Numbered from the stretch's first letter, positions 23,552 through 34,756 are shown. The stretch is DNA of 64,000 nt from Xenorhabdus bovienii SS-2004 (GCF_000027225.1 NC_013892.1:4092001-4156000), one strand, 5' to 3'. A program made the numbers and translations. The notes: generated by a model not told the origin, from the letters alone.

Positions 23552-24739
23552 TTATGAGGCCGTATGCTCCTGGCGCTGAACGCGCTGGGAAATAGGTAAC
23601 CAACAGAACAAAATAAGCAGTGCCATGGAAAACATCAGCATACCGACGCTGAACTGGCTATTTTGCGGCAACATCGCCGACAACCATGTCGTCACGCCAG
23701 AACCAACATTCTGCAATCCACCCACCAGCGCCCCCGCAGCTCCAGCCAAATAAGGAAATGGCTCCATAGCACCAGTGGTAGCCAATGGAAACAGCATACC
23801 GGCACCGAAAAAGAATAAAGTTGCAGGGATCAGCAGTGTCCAGACATTCATAATACCGAACCAGCCGGGCAGCCACATCAATACGCCTGCCAGCAAACAG
23901 CACATGACAGAATGCCACATCAGCCGATAAAACGTTTTGCCATCACGCCCCGCATACCACGCACCCAAAAATGCGGCAGGGATCGGCAAAATAAACAGGA
24001 TACTGACCGTTAAGCTATCCAATCCCAATACAGCGCCCATCAACACACCGCTACTGGCTTCAAAAACCGCGACGCCAGCCAGACCACCAACCAGCATAAT
24101 CAGGTAGGCAACAAAAGCACTATTGGAGAGTAATTGCTGGAAAGAAACCAGCATGGTGCTCTGTTTTGTCTGCACAGGGCGGGTTTCCGGCAAGTGTTGG
24201 AACAAAAAGAAGGCTACTGTTGCCCCCAATGATAGCAGGAACCAATAGCAGGCACGCCAACCAAAATAATAACCAACCATGCCACCTATCATCGGTGCCA
24301 GCAAAGGGCTGACCAGCACGGCCATATTTAGCAGACTATTAGCATAACGCAACGACGTCCCGGTATATAAATCCCTCGGCATGGTGCGCACCATAACCCC
24401 CGCCACCCCCGTTCCCAGCCCCTGAAATACACTGGCAATCACCAGCACCAGCAAACTGGAGGCAAACAATGCGCAGGTTGTTGCCACCAGAAAAAGGGTC
24501 ATTCCGGCCAAAATCACTGGGCGGCGACCAATCTTATCGGATAACGGCCCATAAAAAATCTGTGAAATCCCGTAAGAAAACAAGTATGCCGCCATGACTC
24601 TTTGTACTTCGCCAGCAGGCTGACCAAAATCACTCGCCATATCTGCAATAACAGGCACATAAATTGTTTGTGTCATCTGACCCACCGCAGCCAGAGCAAT
24701 CAACATCACTAATAAATTAAAGTGTTCTATTTTTCTCAT
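23552..24739 (-). CDS. emrD: multidrug efflux MFS transporter EmrD
   Basis: Proton-driven exporter of the Bcr/CflA-type DHA1 family; about 12 transmembrane helices. Sequence is close to E. coli EmrD across its length (LMLIALAAVGQMTQTIYVPVIADMA; FYGPLSDKIGRRPVIL; GMLFPLATTGAMEPFPYLAG). I use ATG at 24739 (MRKIEHFNLL); the frame also opens at a TTG at 24754, but E. coli EmrD begins at the equivalent of the ATG. No convincing ribosome-binding site precedes either. The product is 395 residues. Confidence 0.94.
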   Translation of the reverse strand: MRKIEHFNLLVMLIALAAVGQMTQTIYVPVIADMASDFGQPAGEVQRVMAAYLFSYGISQIFYGPLSDKIGRRPVILAGMTLFLVATTCALFASSLLVLVIASVFQGLGTGVAGVMVRTMPRDLYTGTSLRYANSLLNMAVLVSPLLAPMIGGMVGYYFGWRACYWFLLSLGATVAFFLFQHLPETRPVQTKQSTMLVSFQQLLSNSAFVAYLIMLVGGLAGVAVFEASSGVLMGAVLGLDSLTVSILFILPIPAAFLGAWYAGRDGKTFYRLMWHSVMCCLLAGVLMWLPGWFGIMNVWTLLIPATLFFFGAGMLFPLATTGAMEPFPYLAGAAGALVGGLQNVGSGVTTWLSAMLPQNSQFSVGMLMFSMALLILFCWLPISQRVQRQEHTAS

Positions 24740-24752
24740 CGCATTTACATAC

Positions 24753-24808
24753 AATTTATTTAAGTACAGTTGATTAAACTAAAATTTATTTAAGTTCAGT
24801 TTAATCAA
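24753..24808. repeat. 18-bp direct repeat plus inverted repeat upstream of emrD
   Basis: AATTTATTTAAGTACAGT (24753-24770) recurs as AATTTATTTAAGTTCAGT (24783-24800), one mismatch, 30 bp apart. TTGATTAAACT (24770-24780) is the perfect inverse of AGTTTAATCAA (24798-24808). The arrangement looks like an operator over the emrD promoter. The remainder of the 378-nt gap to fpr (24809-25117) holds no gene that I can see. Confidence 0.6.
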
Positions 24809-25117
24809 TGGATAACGCGCAACAACAAAGCCCTCAGGTTTTCAATTAAGTGCCTGAAGTACCGACTTCGTTAGATGTGATTGACTTAACAAATTTATAT
24901 TCTTTCCAGACAGGATACAATTTCACATGAAGAAAAAATAACAGTGATATTATCCATATATGTCAATAAAAGTGTACATATATAACCAAGGCATTGGCAT
25001 AAATAAAGACAATCAAACTGTAACACGTAATCGATAAGTCTATTCCCGACAATCACGTAGAATTGTCATAAAAATCATCAATTCATGCAGTGTTTTTTTG
25101 TAGAGAGGCTAATTGTA

Positions 25118-25864
25118 ATGGCAAACTGGGTTACAGGAAAAGTTACCGACATAACCAATTGGACAGATTCACTATTCAGCATCAAAGTTCATGCACCGAT
25201 TGAAAGATTTACCGCCGGCCAATTCGCAAAATTGGCTCTCGAAATTGAAGGCGAACGTATCCAACGCGCTTATTCTTACGTTAATTCCCCCGACGACAAT
25301 AGCCTGGAATTTTATTTAGTTACCGTTCCTGAAGGGAAACTCAGCCCCCGGCTCGCAGAATTAAAGAATGGGGAGGAACTCCTCGTTACAGAACAGGCAG
25401 CGGGTTTTTTTGTCCTTGATGAAATCCCCGATTGCCAAACCCTATGGATGCTTTCAACCGGTACAGCCATTGGCCCTTACCTTTCCATTCTCCAACAAGG
25501 GGAGAATCTGGAACGGTTTGAAAATATTGTTTTGGTTCATGCCGTGAGACTGGAACAAGATTTGAGTTATTTGCCGATGATGCAACAACTAGAAAAAAAG
25601 TTTCAAGGCAAATTAAGAATCCAGACCATTGTCAGCCGTGAAAAATGCCCAGATTCACTCATGGGCAGAATTCCGGCATTAATTGAAAGTGGCGAGCTGG
25701 AAGCTGCCGTTGGTTTACCGATGCAGGCAGAAAACAGTCACATTATGCTGTGTGGGAATCCCCAAATGGCCAAGGACACCCAACAGCTTCTGAAAGAACA
25801 ACGCAATATGGCAAAACACCTGCGCCGTAAACCAGGGCATATCACCAGCGAACAATATTGGTAA
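25118..25864 (+). CDS. fpr: ferredoxin/flavodoxin-NADP+ reductase
   Basis: FAD enzyme that passes electrons between NADPH and flavodoxin or ferredoxin. The start is ATG at 25118 (MANWVTGKVTDITNWTDSLFS), matching E. coli Fpr and preceded by GAGAGG; an upstream in-frame codon at 25085 would add 11 residues with no homology. The 248-residue product has the FAD motif RAYSYVNSP, the NADP-binding STGTAIGPYLS and the terminal aromatic EQYW. In E. coli it is a SoxRS target; I could not confirm a sox box here. Confidence 0.96.
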   Translation: MANWVTGKVTDITNWTDSLFSIKVHAPIERFTAGQFAKLALEIEGERIQRAYSYVNSPDDNSLEFYLVTVPEGKLSPRLAELKNGEELLVTEQAAGFFVLDEIPDCQTLWMLSTGTAIGPYLSILQQGENLERFENIVLVHAVRLEQDLSYLPMMQQLEKKFQGKLRIQTIVSREKCPDSLMGRIPALIESGELEAAVGLPMQAENSHIMLCGNPQMAKDTQQLLKEQRNMAKHLRRKPGHITSEQYW

Positions 25865-25887
25865 TCACAGCATCGCTAACCCGCTAA

Positions 25888-26334
25888 TCAGCGTTTTGGG
25901 GCTGGTTCACTGGCAGAAATATACTCAACCGTTTCTGCCATCTCACCAAAACGGTTTGATCCTTCCATACCACGAAATACACCGCAATCCAGCACAATCA
26001 TAACGAAAATCAGCGTTGGAATGAAACGACCAATCCCCCATTGCCAGATAGGTGTCATTGCGCTCCAATCAAGGGAAAGCAATACCCAGGCCAAAACCAG
26101 CAGTAACATCCATCCACCACGTTTATTTCGGTCATGCAGACGTTTCGCTATAATCGCTGCTGTCGGGTACAGGATCAAAGCGATACCCGCTGTAGCATAA
26201 TGCATGGGGAGGGTGTTCAGGCCATGCAAGGTCAAAAGCATAAATATCAGGGCGAAACAGATGCCGATACCGATCCAGAATTCCCGTCGCCCAATTCGGC
26301 CTTTGAATGAGAATCCCCATTGTTGTAATGTCAT
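25888..26334 (-). CDS. yiiR: DUF805 inner-membrane protein (YiiR-like)
   Basis: Function unknown. I start at ATG 26334 (MTLQQWGFSFKGRIGRREFWIGIGI), the usual N-terminus of DUF805 proteins. The longer frame to 26661 would overlap the divergent gene and has no family support. The 148-residue product has the SFKGRIGRREFW signature, the internal AKRLHDRNKRGGWM motif and about four membrane helices. Same place as E. coli yiiR, between fpr and yiiQ. It starts 58 nt from the divergent DUF1454 gene. Confidence 0.88.
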   Translation of the reverse strand: MTLQQWGFSFKGRIGRREFWIGIGICFALIFMLLTLHGLNTLPMHYATAGIALILYPTAAIIAKRLHDRNKRGGWMLLLVLAWVLLSLDWSAMTPIWQWGIGRFIPTLIFVMIVLDCGVFRGMEGSNRFGEMAETVEYISASEPAPKR

Positions 26335-26392
26335 GTATTCTTTTCCAATTGTGGATGCTGTTTTTCCGGTATTTACACTCAACGAGTACAAC

Positions 26393-27013
26393 ATGAAAAC
26401 AGGCATGAATAAACTTCTGATGACAATATTAATCGCTTTTGGTATCAGTTTGCCATTATCCGCTTTAGCAGGCGAGCCTTCTGTCACACCGGACACGCGC
26501 TCACAGTTGATGTATTTACTGCCTGATTCCCCCACTTTCGAGGAAACCATTCCTGTATTTCGGGAAAAATACAACAAAAAATACCCTGAAATCCCCCTGC
26601 ATGAATATAAAGTGATTGTAAGTAAAGATATCTCCCTGCCTTTCATTCGTGCCGCCAGCAAGATTAACGAAAAAATTTATTCTTCGGCAGTACTGGAACG
26701 AGGCAGCGAAAAAATTAAAAGCCTGCAAATTACCCTGCTGCCACCACAAAGCGAACCTGAGAAAGAACACAATCTCGCACTGATAAAACAGTATATTACT
26801 GCGCTGATCAGCCAATTCGAGCCCACGCTTTCCCCAGAACAAGCCAACAAACAATTAGAAAGACTTTTACAGGCTGCGCAAAGCCACCGATTTTTCAGCC
26901 AAAAAATCGGTGCGATACGTTATGTCATCGTAAACAGCAGCGAAAATATAATGACCTTCGCAATTGAACCGATTAAGCTATCGTTATCTGACGCACCCGC
27001 GAGCAAAAATTAG
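26393..27013 (+). CDS. yiiQ: DUF1454 periplasmic protein (YiiQ-like)
   Basis: Function unknown; conserved immediately upstream of tpiA in enterics. I start at ATG 26393 (MKTGMNKLLMTILIAFGISLPLSALAGEP), which gives a clear signal peptide cleaved after about ALA; the frame extends further upstream but overlaps yiiR. The mature protein of roughly 180 residues has no Cys and is probably periplasmic. An alternative start at 26405 (MNKLLM) also gives a signal peptide. Confidence 0.87.
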   Translation: MKTGMNKLLMTILIAFGISLPLSALAGEPSVTPDTRSQLMYLLPDSPTFEETIPVFREKYNKKYPEIPLHEYKVIVSKDISLPFIRAASKINEKIYSSAVLERGSEKIKSLQITLLPPQSEPEKEHNLALIKQYITALISQFEPTLSPEQANKQLERLLQAAQSHRFFSQKIGAIRYVIVNSSENIMTFAIEPIKLSLSDAPASKN

Positions 27014-27066
27014 TGACGCAGCGCAGAGCTATTCGCACCGATGATCTTTATACTGTCGGGATTCCA

Positions 27067-27102
27067 CTTATAGGGAATGGCACAAATGCTATTCCCTATA
27101 AG
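27067..27102 (+). other. 12-bp perfect hairpin upstream of tpiA
   Basis: CTTATAGGGAAT (27067-27078) pairs with ATTCCCTATAAG (27091-27102) over 12 nt, 50 nt before the tpiA start. No T-run follows, so it may be a yiiQ mRNA 3' structure, a tpiA leader element or an operator. Confidence 0.5.
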
Positions 27103-27152
27103 CGTGTTAATTCAGATCGCAATTTGATTATTTTCTGGTTGGAGGGAAAAAC

Positions 27153-27920
27153 ATGCGACATCCATTAGTTATGGGAAACTGGAAATTAAATGGCAGTACC
27201 CACATGGTTAACGACCTGATTGCAGGCCTGCGTAAAGAACTGAGCAATGTTGACGGCTGTGGCGTCGCTATCGCACCACCAACAGTTTATGTTTCTCTGG
27301 CAAAAAATGCACTGGCTGGCAGCCGTATCGCTCTGGGTGCACAAGATGTTGACGTTAACCTTTCTGGTGCATTCACCGGCGAAACATCCGCTGAAATGCT
27401 GAAAGATGTGGGCGCGAAATATATCATTATCGGTCATTCTGAGCGCCGGACTTACCATAAAGAAAGCGATGAGCTGATTGCGAAAAAATTCACCATCCTG
27501 AAAGAACAAGGACTGATTCCCGTTCTGTGCATTGGTGAAACCGAACAGGAAAATGAAGCAGGCCAAACCGAAGCCGTATGCGCACGCCAAATCGATGCTG
27601 TTCTGAATACACTGGGTGCCGAAGCCTTCAAAGATACCGTTATCGCATACGAGCCCGTCTGGGCAATTGGTACGGGTAAATCAGCGACTCCTGCACAAGC
27701 ACAGGCTGTTCATAAATTTATCCGTGATCATATCGCGAAGCAAGATGCAGCTATCGCTGGACAGGTCATCATTCAATACGGCGGTTCCGTCAATGCCGGC
27801 AACGCGGCAGAACTGTTCACCCAGCCAGATATCGATGGTGCTCTGGTTGGTGGTGCATCCCTGAAAGCCGATGCTTTCGCCGTTATTGTGAAAGCCGCTG
27901 CCGAAGCGAAAAAGGCATAA
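27153..27920 (+). CDS. tpiA: triosephosphate isomerase
   Basis: Interconverts dihydroxyacetone phosphate and glyceraldehyde 3-phosphate in glycolysis. The 255-residue TIM barrel has Asn9/Lys11 (MGNWKLNG), the catalytic His95 (IIGHSERR), the catalytic Glu167 ([11 protein letters not shown]) and the phosphate loop YGGSVN. GGAGGGA precedes the ATG as a strong ribosome-binding site. The two insertion sequences begin 56 nt downstream. Confidence 0.98.
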   Translation: MRHPLVMGNWKLNGSTHMVNDLIAGLRKELSNVDGCGVAIAPPTVYVSLAKNALAGSRIALGAQDVDVNLSGAFTGETSAEMLKDVGAKYIIIGHSERRTYHKESDELIAKKFTILKEQGLIPVLCIGETEQENEAGQTEAVCARQIDAVLNTLGAEAFKDTVIAYEPVWAIGTGKSATPAQAQAVHKFIRDHIAKQDAAIAGQVIIQYGGSVNAGNAAELFTQPDIDGALVGGASLKADAFAVIVKAAAEAKKA

Positions 27921-27987
27921 CACGATTTAATTGTCGCTCAAACAATTAACAATAAAGAAAATGCCTATAAAATCTATGGTCCCCACC

Positions 27988-28245
27988 TTTTTTGCAACAC
28001 TGATTTTTGATTGATGTTGGCTTGCTTAAATCTATCCGGCGTCACTATGGGCAGGGATGCCCGCGCCTCGATGAGTTCCGCACCTGATAAGCCTAAAAAA
28101 CCGCACGGCTTCAGAGAGCCATTTTTTATGTCAGGATTCCATCAGGTCGATAAGCCGTTCATGTCATCAATAATCAGTCTTCGCAAAACCAGATTGGGAA
28201 CTGCTTTAATTAACGATTAACCTGCCAGTCAGACTGGCGTCGTCG
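27988..28245 (-). ncRNA. candidate bridge-RNA region of the IS1111-like element
   Basis: IS110-family recombinases use an element-encoded bridge RNA; in the IS1111 subgroup it comes from the non-coding right end, downstream of the transposase gene. This 258-nt stretch contains no convincing gene. A hairpin GCCAGT-CAG-ACTGGC (28224-28238) sits just after the transposase stop. The assignment rests on family knowledge and position; the exact RNA ends and guide loops are not defined. Confidence 0.45.
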
Positions 28246-29250
28246 TTACCTTTCGAACACAGTTTGCCGTGTTGTGATTGCCCAGGCTATCCGGGCTAAT
28301 TTGTTGGCCAGCGCACAGGCCACAACATTTGAGTGTTTTCGCTCAAGCTGAGCCTTTACCCATTCAGCCAGCCTTCCTGACTGATAATCGATTCTCTGGA
28401 TAAAGACTCTGGCGCACTGGACAAGTAACCGTCGCAGATTTTTGTCTCCGCGTTTACTTATCCCTAAAAGCGTATTTTTGCCACCCGTGCTGTACTGGCG
28501 TGGTACCAGACCGGTTGAAGCAGCAAAATCCCGGCTACAGCCATACTGCTTACCATCGCCCAGCTGCGATGATAAGACGCTGGCAGTTATCGGACCCACG
28601 CCCGGTATTGTCTGAAGACGCTGTCCTGTTTCATCACGTCTCAGCTCCTGCTCCAGTGCCGTCTCAAGCTCGGTGAGCTGTTCGACAAGATAAAGATAAT
28701 GGGCATGTAAACGCATCAGCAACTGTGCCAGATAGGGAGGAAGTTCGTTCTCTGCCAAGACGGTTGAAAGTCTTTTTATCACGGCGGTTCCGATCGGCAT
28801 ACTGATGCCAAATTCCAGTAAAAAAGCGTGCATCTGATTAGTGGTTTTAACCCTGTCTCTGACCAGTGATTCTCTGACCCGATGCAGGGCGCGCATAGCT
28901 TGTTGCGCCTCTGTTCGTGGTTGCACAAATCGCATGGAGGGACGAGATGCAGCTTCGCATATGGCTTCAGCATCCACAAAATCGTTCTTGTTGCTCTTTA
29001 CAAAAGGACGAACAAATTGTGGAGAAATCAGCTTCGCTTCGTGACCAAAAGCAGCGATCCGGCGAGCCATAAAGTGAGCACCGGCGCAGGCTTCCATTAC
29101 AACAGTCGCTGATGGCGATCCCGCTAAAAACTCCATCAGTCTGGCGCGGGTAAATTTTTTACGCAGCAGGGCCTTTCCTGATTTGTCCTGACAGTGAACG
29201 TGGAAAGAATGTTTGCCGAGATCAATACCAATAAGCGTAACGTTTTGCAT
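28246..29250 (-). CDS. IS110-family transposase (IS1111-like, DEDD plus serine type)
   Basis: 334 residues from ATG at 29250 (MQNVTLIGIDLGKHSFHVH); an upstream in-frame codon would add 15 unlikely residues. The RuvC-like DEDD domain shows Asp10, Glu53 (VVMEACAGAH), Asp90 and Asp93 (NDFVDAEA). The C-terminal Transposase_20 domain has IPGVGPITASVLSSQLGD and AASTGLVPRQYSTGGK, which includes the presumed catalytic serine. The gene looks intact, so the element may be active. Confidence 0.93.
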   Translation of the reverse strand: MQNVTLIGIDLGKHSFHVHCQDKSGKALLRKKFTRARLMEFLAGSPSATVVMEACAGAHFMARRIAAFGHEAKLISPQFVRPFVKSNKNDFVDAEAICEAASRPSMRFVQPRTEAQQAMRALHRVRESLVRDRVKTTNQMHAFLLEFGISMPIGTAVIKRLSTVLAENELPPYLAQLLMRLHAHYLYLVEQLTELETALEQELRRDETGQRLQTIPGVGPITASVLSSQLGDGKQYGCSRDFAASTGLVPRQYSTGGKNTLLGISKRGDKNLRRLLVQCARVFIQRIDYQSGRLAEWVKAQLERKHSNVVACALANKLARIAWAITTRQTVFER

Positions 29251-29339
29251 GATGGTCTTCTCCTGAAAGAAACACCCTGCCAGCATACCGCTCACAGGGT
29301 GGTGGGGACCATCTTGTATCTTTAATCTGGTTTATTATG

Positions 29340-30452
<1,113 letters not shown>

Positions 30453-30473
30453 AGTGAAAGACAGTTGCTCATT

Positions 30474-30504
30474 AACCGCCACGGAATATCATCCAATGGC
30501 GGTT
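30474..30504 (-). terminator. sbp terminator hairpin
   Basis: AACCGCCA (30474-30481) pairs with TGGCGGTT (30497-30504), 11 nt past the sbp stop on the minus strand. The U-run is weak. Its presence suggests the second insertion sequence ends before this point. Confidence 0.6.
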
Positions 30505-30515
30505 ATTTCTAAACA

Positions 30516-31529
30516 TTAACGCCGGATGATTTCATCGAAAATGCCACCCGTGGCAAAATGCACCTTCTGGGCCTTATCCCAGCCACCAAATACTTCATCA
30601 ATCGTGAACAATTTCAGTACGGGAAAAACAGCGTGATATTTTTCTGCAATGGCTTTATCACGGGGACGATAATAATTATTTGCCGCAATTTCCTGTCCGA
30701 CAGGAGAATACAAGTATTTCAAGTATTCCGTTGCCAGTTTACGTGTTCCCCGTTTATCAACCACCTTATCGACAACGGCAACGGTTGGCTCTGCCAGAAT
30801 GGAAAGACTCGGTGTAACAATCTCAAACTTACCCTGAGCCAGTGCATGGGTAGCCAATAACGCTTCGTTTTCCCATGCGATCAATACATCCCCGATTCCA
30901 CGCTCCACAAAAGTATTAGTTGCACCACGCGCGCCAGAATCCAACACTTCGACATTCTTATAAAGCGCCTTAACGAAGGCTTTAGTCTTGCCTTGATCCT
31001 GATTATTCTGTGCCAGCCCATATCCCCAAGCCGCCAGATAATTCCAACGCGCGCCACCGGACGTTTTTGGATTCGGTGTCACGACAGAAACACCGGGACG
31101 AACCAAATCTGACCAATCCTTGATATGTTTGGGATTGCCCTTACGTACCAGAAAAACAATGGTTGAAGTATAAGGCGCGGAATTCTCCGGCAGGCGATCA
31201 ATCCAATCCTTGGCAATGCGGCCACGCTCTGCAATCGCATTCACATCATATGCCAGCGCCAATGTCACCACATCCGCCTGAAGGCCGTTGATGACAGACG
31301 TTGCCTGCTTACCCGAACCACCGTGTGACTGGCGGACTGTTACGTGATCTCCGGTTTTTTGCTGCCAATACTGACTGAATGCCTGATCATACTGCTGATA
31401 CAATTCACGGGTAGGGTCGTAAGAAACATTCAAGAGTTGCACCTCTTTTGCCCATGCACTACCTCCTGCCAAGACCATCAATAATGCCGTCAATACGGCA
31501 CACCTTCTTGCTGCCCATCTCGTGACCAT
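30516..31529 (-). CDS. sbp: periplasmic sulfate-binding protein
   Basis: Binds sulfate or thiosulfate for the CysAWTP-type ABC importer. The 337-residue precursor has a signal peptide of about 27 residues ([17 protein letters not shown]) and the family blocks [38 protein letters not shown] and NYYRPRD. It is separated from tpiA by the two insertion sequences; cdh, which sits here in E. coli, is absent. Confidence 0.96.
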   Translation of the reverse strand: MVTRWAARRCAVLTALLMVLAGGSAWAKEVQLLNVSYDPTRELYQQYDQAFSQYWQQKTGDHVTVRQSHGGSGKQATSVINGLQADVVTLALAYDVNAIAERGRIAKDWIDRLPENSAPYTSTIVFLVRKGNPKHIKDWSDLVRPGVSVVTPNPKTSGGARWNYLAAWGYGLAQNNQDQGKTKAFVKALYKNVEVLDSGARGATNTFVERGIGDVLIAWENEALLATHALAQGKFEIVTPSLSILAEPTVAVVDKVVDKRGTRKLATEYLKYLYSPVGQEIAANNYYRPRDKAIAEKYHAVFPVLKLFTIDEVFGGWDKAQKVHFATGGIFDEIIRR

Positions 31530-31648
31530 TCTGAAATGCTCCCCTAAGCTATTTATGGTATCGCCATAAAAGCTGACAGAAAGCAGTATGACGCAGAAAT
31601 AATTTAAAATTTCTGCTTATGCATAAGTGGAATATAGTGCAGAAAAGA

Positions 31649-31669
31649 GCAGCCATAAAATATGGCAGC
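31649..31669 (-). terminator. pfkA terminator hairpin
   Basis: GCAGCCATA (31649-31657) and TATGGCAGC (31661-31669) pair with one mismatch; on the minus strand the hairpin is followed by TCTTTTCTG. It lies 33 nt past the pfkA stop. Confidence 0.6.
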
Positions 31670-31701
31670 CCTTGAAAAAGTATGTTGCAGGTGAGAAAGG
31701 T

Positions 31702-32679
31702 TTAGTAAAGCTGCTTCGCCGTTTCCAGCCAGTCTTTCTTGAAAACACGCTGCATATTTTGCACCGCATCGATAATATCGTGATGAACAAGTTTCTCGTT
31801 CTGGATACCCACACAACGGCCACCAAAACCTTCCATCAGCAACTGGACAGAATAAGCCCCCATGCGAGAAGCCAGAATACGGTCATACGCCACCGGCGCA
31901 CCGCCACGTTGAATATGCCCCAGTACTGTTGCACGGGTTTCATGACGTGTTTCTGCTTCAATGTATTTCGCCAATTCATCCACATTGCAGACATGCTCAG
32001 TAATGGCAACGATGGCGTGGCGCTTACCTTTTTGGATACCCGCCTTGATTTCCGCCAGTAATTCTTCACGATCGAACGGGATTTCATTCTCAGGCAAAAC
32101 AATGAATTCGCATCCACCCGCAATTGCCGCAGACAACGTCAAATCACCACAATAGCGCCCCATCACTTCTACAATCGAAATACGCTTGTGGGACGTCGAA
32201 GTATCGCGCAGACGGTCAATCGCCTCTACAACTGTTTCCAGCGCCGTAAAATAACCGATAGTGTAATCCGTTCCTGCCACATCATTGTCAATCGTACCAG
32301 GCAGGCCAATACAAGGAAAACCCGCTTCAGTCAGCTTTTTCGCCCCTAAATAAGAACCATCTCCCCCAATCACCACCAGCGCATCAATGTCATTTTTACG
32401 CATATTTTCAATGGCAATTTCACGGACTTTATCATCCCTGAATTCAGGAAAACGCGCCGATCCCAGAAACGTCCCACCACGGTTAATCATGTCGGAAACA
32501 CTGAAACGGTCTAGCTTCTTCATGCGGTTTTCATACAACCCCAGATAGCCATCATAAATGCCGTAAACCTCCAACCCTTCGGTTAAAGCGACACGAACAA
32601 CTCCACGAATAGCGGCGTTCATGCCAGGCGCATCACCGCCACTCGTTAAGACTCCGATTCTTTTAATCTTGTTGATCAT
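31702..32679 (-). CDS. pfkA: 6-phosphofructokinase I
   Basis: Main glycolytic phosphofructokinase, allosterically controlled. The 325-residue product has the ATP loop [16 protein letters not shown], the GGDGS motif (GGDGSYLGA) and the catalytic [19 protein letters not shown] upstream of the ATG is the ribosome-binding region. It lies between sbp and fieF, as in E. coli. The 205-nt gap to fieF holds its promoter and nothing else that I see. Confidence 0.98.
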   Translation of the reverse strand: MINKIKRIGVLTSGGDAPGMNAAIRGVVRVALTEGLEVYGIYDGYLGLYENRMKKLDRFSVSDMINRGGTFLGSARFPEFRDDKVREIAIENMRKNDIDALVVIGGDGSYLGAKKLTEAGFPCIGLPGTIDNDVAGTDYTIGYFTALETVVEAIDRLRDTSTSHKRISIVEVMGRYCGDLTLSAAIAGGCEFIVLPENEIPFDREELLAEIKAGIQKGKRHAIVAITEHVCNVDELAKYIEAETRHETRATVLGHIQRGGAPVAYDRILASRMGAYSVQLLMEGFGGRCVGIQNEKLVHHDIIDAVQNMQRVFKKDWLETAKQLY

Positions 32680-32884
32680 GATGACCTCTGACTTGTAGAT
32701 GTAATATTTACCAATCTGCTGACTGATCCCCTGACGGGAAAATTTACGGCGGTTTTACGAAACCCTGATCGTCACTTCATTAGCTGAATTGATTCAACTC
32801 CATCTATGATACGGAAAAACACCCAGTCTGCATTAAGATTATGTTTATTTTCTGACGCTCTTTTGATTATGAATAAATTCCCCG

Positions 32885-33784
32885 TTAATCCCAACGGTTT
32901 TTATGCTCCTCTGGCACAACGGAACAAGGATCTTGGTGAATAATAATATCGGCGCCCGGAAACCTATCCCGCAATTTATTTTCAATCCCCTCAGCCAAAG
33001 CATGCGCGTCCACCAGCGGCAGGTGATCATCTATCTCCAGATGGAACTGAATAAAACGCGTTGGACCTGACTGGCGTGTTCGCAGATCATGCCCACCCGC
33101 GATTCCGGGATAGCACTTGATCATCTCAATAATCTCTTGCCGCTCCTCATCGGGCAAAGCGCGATCAAGCAAAGATTGTACGGCATCATATCCCATCCGT
33201 AACGCACTATAGAGGATATAAGCCCCGATTCCCAAAGCAAACAGGGCATCCGCACGCCGGAAACCATACATACTCAAGACCAGTGCCAGAAGAATCGCCC
33301 CATTCATCAACAAATCGGATTTGTAATGCAACATATCCGCGCGAATAGCCTGACTTTGAGTTTTATTGATCACCCATTTCTGGAACGTCACCAAGCAGAT
33401 CGTTGAAATCAAGGCGACGACGATCACCCAGATACCTATCGTCGCATGCTCCAATGGCTCGGGGGAAACCAAATGCTGAAAACCCGTTAAAAACAGGAAA
33501 ATGGCCGATCCGGAAATAAACATGCTTTGGGCAAGCGCCGCCAGCGATTCCGCCTTACCATGCCCGAAGGTATGTTCTTTATCGGCAGGCTGGAGCGAAT
33601 AGCGTACAGCGAAAAAATTAGTCAAAGAAGCGGCCAGATCGACTAAAGAGTCCACCAGCGCCGCCAATAAGCTCACCGACCCCGTCAACCACCACGCAAA
33701 AATTTTCACGACCAGCAACACACTGGCCAGCACCGTTGCCAACAACGCAGCAGCACTGACCCATCGCCCATAATTTATACTCAT
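32885..33784 (-). CDS. fieF: ferrous-iron/zinc efflux pump FieF
   Basis: Cation diffusion facilitator that exports Zn2+, Fe2+ or Cd2+ by proton antiport. The 299-residue product has six membrane spans. The transport site is Asp45 and Asp49 ([11 protein letters not shown]) with His153 and Asp157 ([12 protein letters not shown]). The cytoplasmic C-terminal domain has [21 protein letters not shown]. It ends 105 residues after [15 protein letters not shown], as in E. coli. Confidence 0.97.
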   Translation of the reverse strand: MSINYGRWVSAAALLATVLASVLLVVKIFAWWLTGSVSLLAALVDSLVDLAASLTNFFAVRYSLQPADKEHTFGHGKAESLAALAQSMFISGSAIFLFLTGFQHLVSPEPLEHATIGIWVIVVALISTICLVTFQKWVINKTQSQAIRADMLHYKSDLLMNGAILLALVLSMYGFRRADALFALGIGAYILYSALRMGYDAVQSLLDRALPDEERQEIIEMIKCYPGIAGGHDLRTRQSGPTRFIQFHLEIDDHLPLVDAHALAEGIENKLRDRFPGADIIIHQDPCSVVPEEHKNRWD

Positions 33785-33811
33785 TGACTACCGCCCTTCG
33801 GTTATTCAGTC

Positions 33812-34756
33812 TCAGGTATAAAAATAGCGTGTTAGATGGAAAAATATAGGGGCAGCAAAACAAAGCGAATCAATTCTATCCAACATACCGCCATGCCCCT
33901 CAATAATTCCGCCAAAGTCTTTCACTCCACTGTCACGCTTGATTGCTGACATACACAACCCACCAATAAAGCCCATCAACGTGATAGCCAATGACATCAG
34001 CCCCGCTTCCCACGGTGAAAACGGCGTCACCCAATACAGTGACATCCCTAGCAGCGAAGAGGCCAAAATCCCCCCAATAAATCCTTCAACCGTTTTATTG
34101 GGGCTTAATTTCGGCACAATCGGGCGCTTACCGAATAACTTGCCGAATACATACTGCAAAATATCGGACATCTGCACGACAATCATCAGGAACAGCAATA
34201 GCTTGATATTCTGATCCTCATAATCGGGTATATGCAACATCAACAAGGCCGGAGCATGGCTCAGGGCAAACACCGTGATCAGCATTGCCGATTGGATTTT
34301 AGCGGTTCGTTCCAGAAAGCGGGTGGTATCCCCAACCAAAGCAATACGCACAGGCAAAAACAGAAAAACGTAAACCGGAATAAAAACTGAGAATAAGCCG
34401 TACCATTGCATCCCAATCAAGACATACTGGATTGGCATAAAGACAAAGAAACACCAGAAAAGAGCCTCATGATCACCACGGCGAGTCGGTGTCAATGTGA
34501 TGAATTCACGCAGGGCAAAAAATGACATCACCGTAAACAGGATCACCGACCCCACAGACCCAACGATAACAGCCAGCACACAGATGATACACATCATCCA
34601 CCAGCCACGAATTCTGGCATTCAGGTTATCGATAGTCGCACTGCGCTTTGCCCCCGAATACCGAAGCGACAATATGCCACCAATCGCACTGGCGATAATC
34701 AATACCCCAAATATCCCACCCAGCAGAAGCATCAGGCCATTATCAATCTTGATCAT
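33812..34756 (-). CDS. CdsA-like phosphatidate cytidylyltransferase (YnbB-like)
   Basis: Probable CDP-diacylglycerol synthase paralogue, converting phosphatidate and CTP to CDP-diacylglycerol at the inner membrane. The 314-residue product has about eight membrane helices. The C-terminal signature SAIKRDSGVKDFGG followed by GHGGMLDRIDS is nearly the full CdsA pattern. It overlaps the upstream acyltransferase gene by 4 nt, so the two are translationally coupled. It is not the main cdsA, which sits elsewhere in enterics; it most resembles the YnbB type. Its special substrate, if any, is unknown. Confidence 0.88.
   Translation of the reverse strand: MIKIDNGLMLLLGGIFGVLIIASAIGGILSLRYSGAKRSATIDNLNARIRGWWMMCIICVLAVIVGSVGSVILFTVMSFFALREFITLTPTRRGDHEALFWCFFVFMPIQYVLIGMQWYGLFSVFIPVYVFLFLPVRIALVGDTTRFLERTAKIQSAMLITVFALSHAPALLMLHIPDYEDQNIKLLLFLMIVVQMSDILQYVFGKLFGKRPIVPKLSPNKTVEGFIGGILASSLLGMSLYWVTPFSPWEAGLMSLAITLMGFIGGLCMSAIKRDSGVKDFGGIIEGHGGMLDRIDSLCFAAPIFFHLTRYFYT

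Larger units (their letters stand above)
27976..29312 (-). mobile_element. IS110-family element, IS1111-like subgroup
   Basis: A 1337-bp element bounded by 12-bp perfect inverted repeats, ATGGTCCCCACC (27976-27987) and GGTGGGGACCAT (29301-29312). Both ends are flanked by the dinucleotide CT, as expected for core duplication in this family. It encodes one transposase on the minus strand. Non-coding sequence is short (62 nt) upstream of the gene and long (258 nt) downstream. The inverted repeats and long right end point to the IS1111 subgroup. Boundaries are read from the repeats, not from an empty site. Confidence 0.82.

Noticed and set aside
28011..28220. 69-codon open frame in the right end of the IS1111-like element
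   Set aside because: No family signature; the region is better explained as the non-coding bridge-RNA end.
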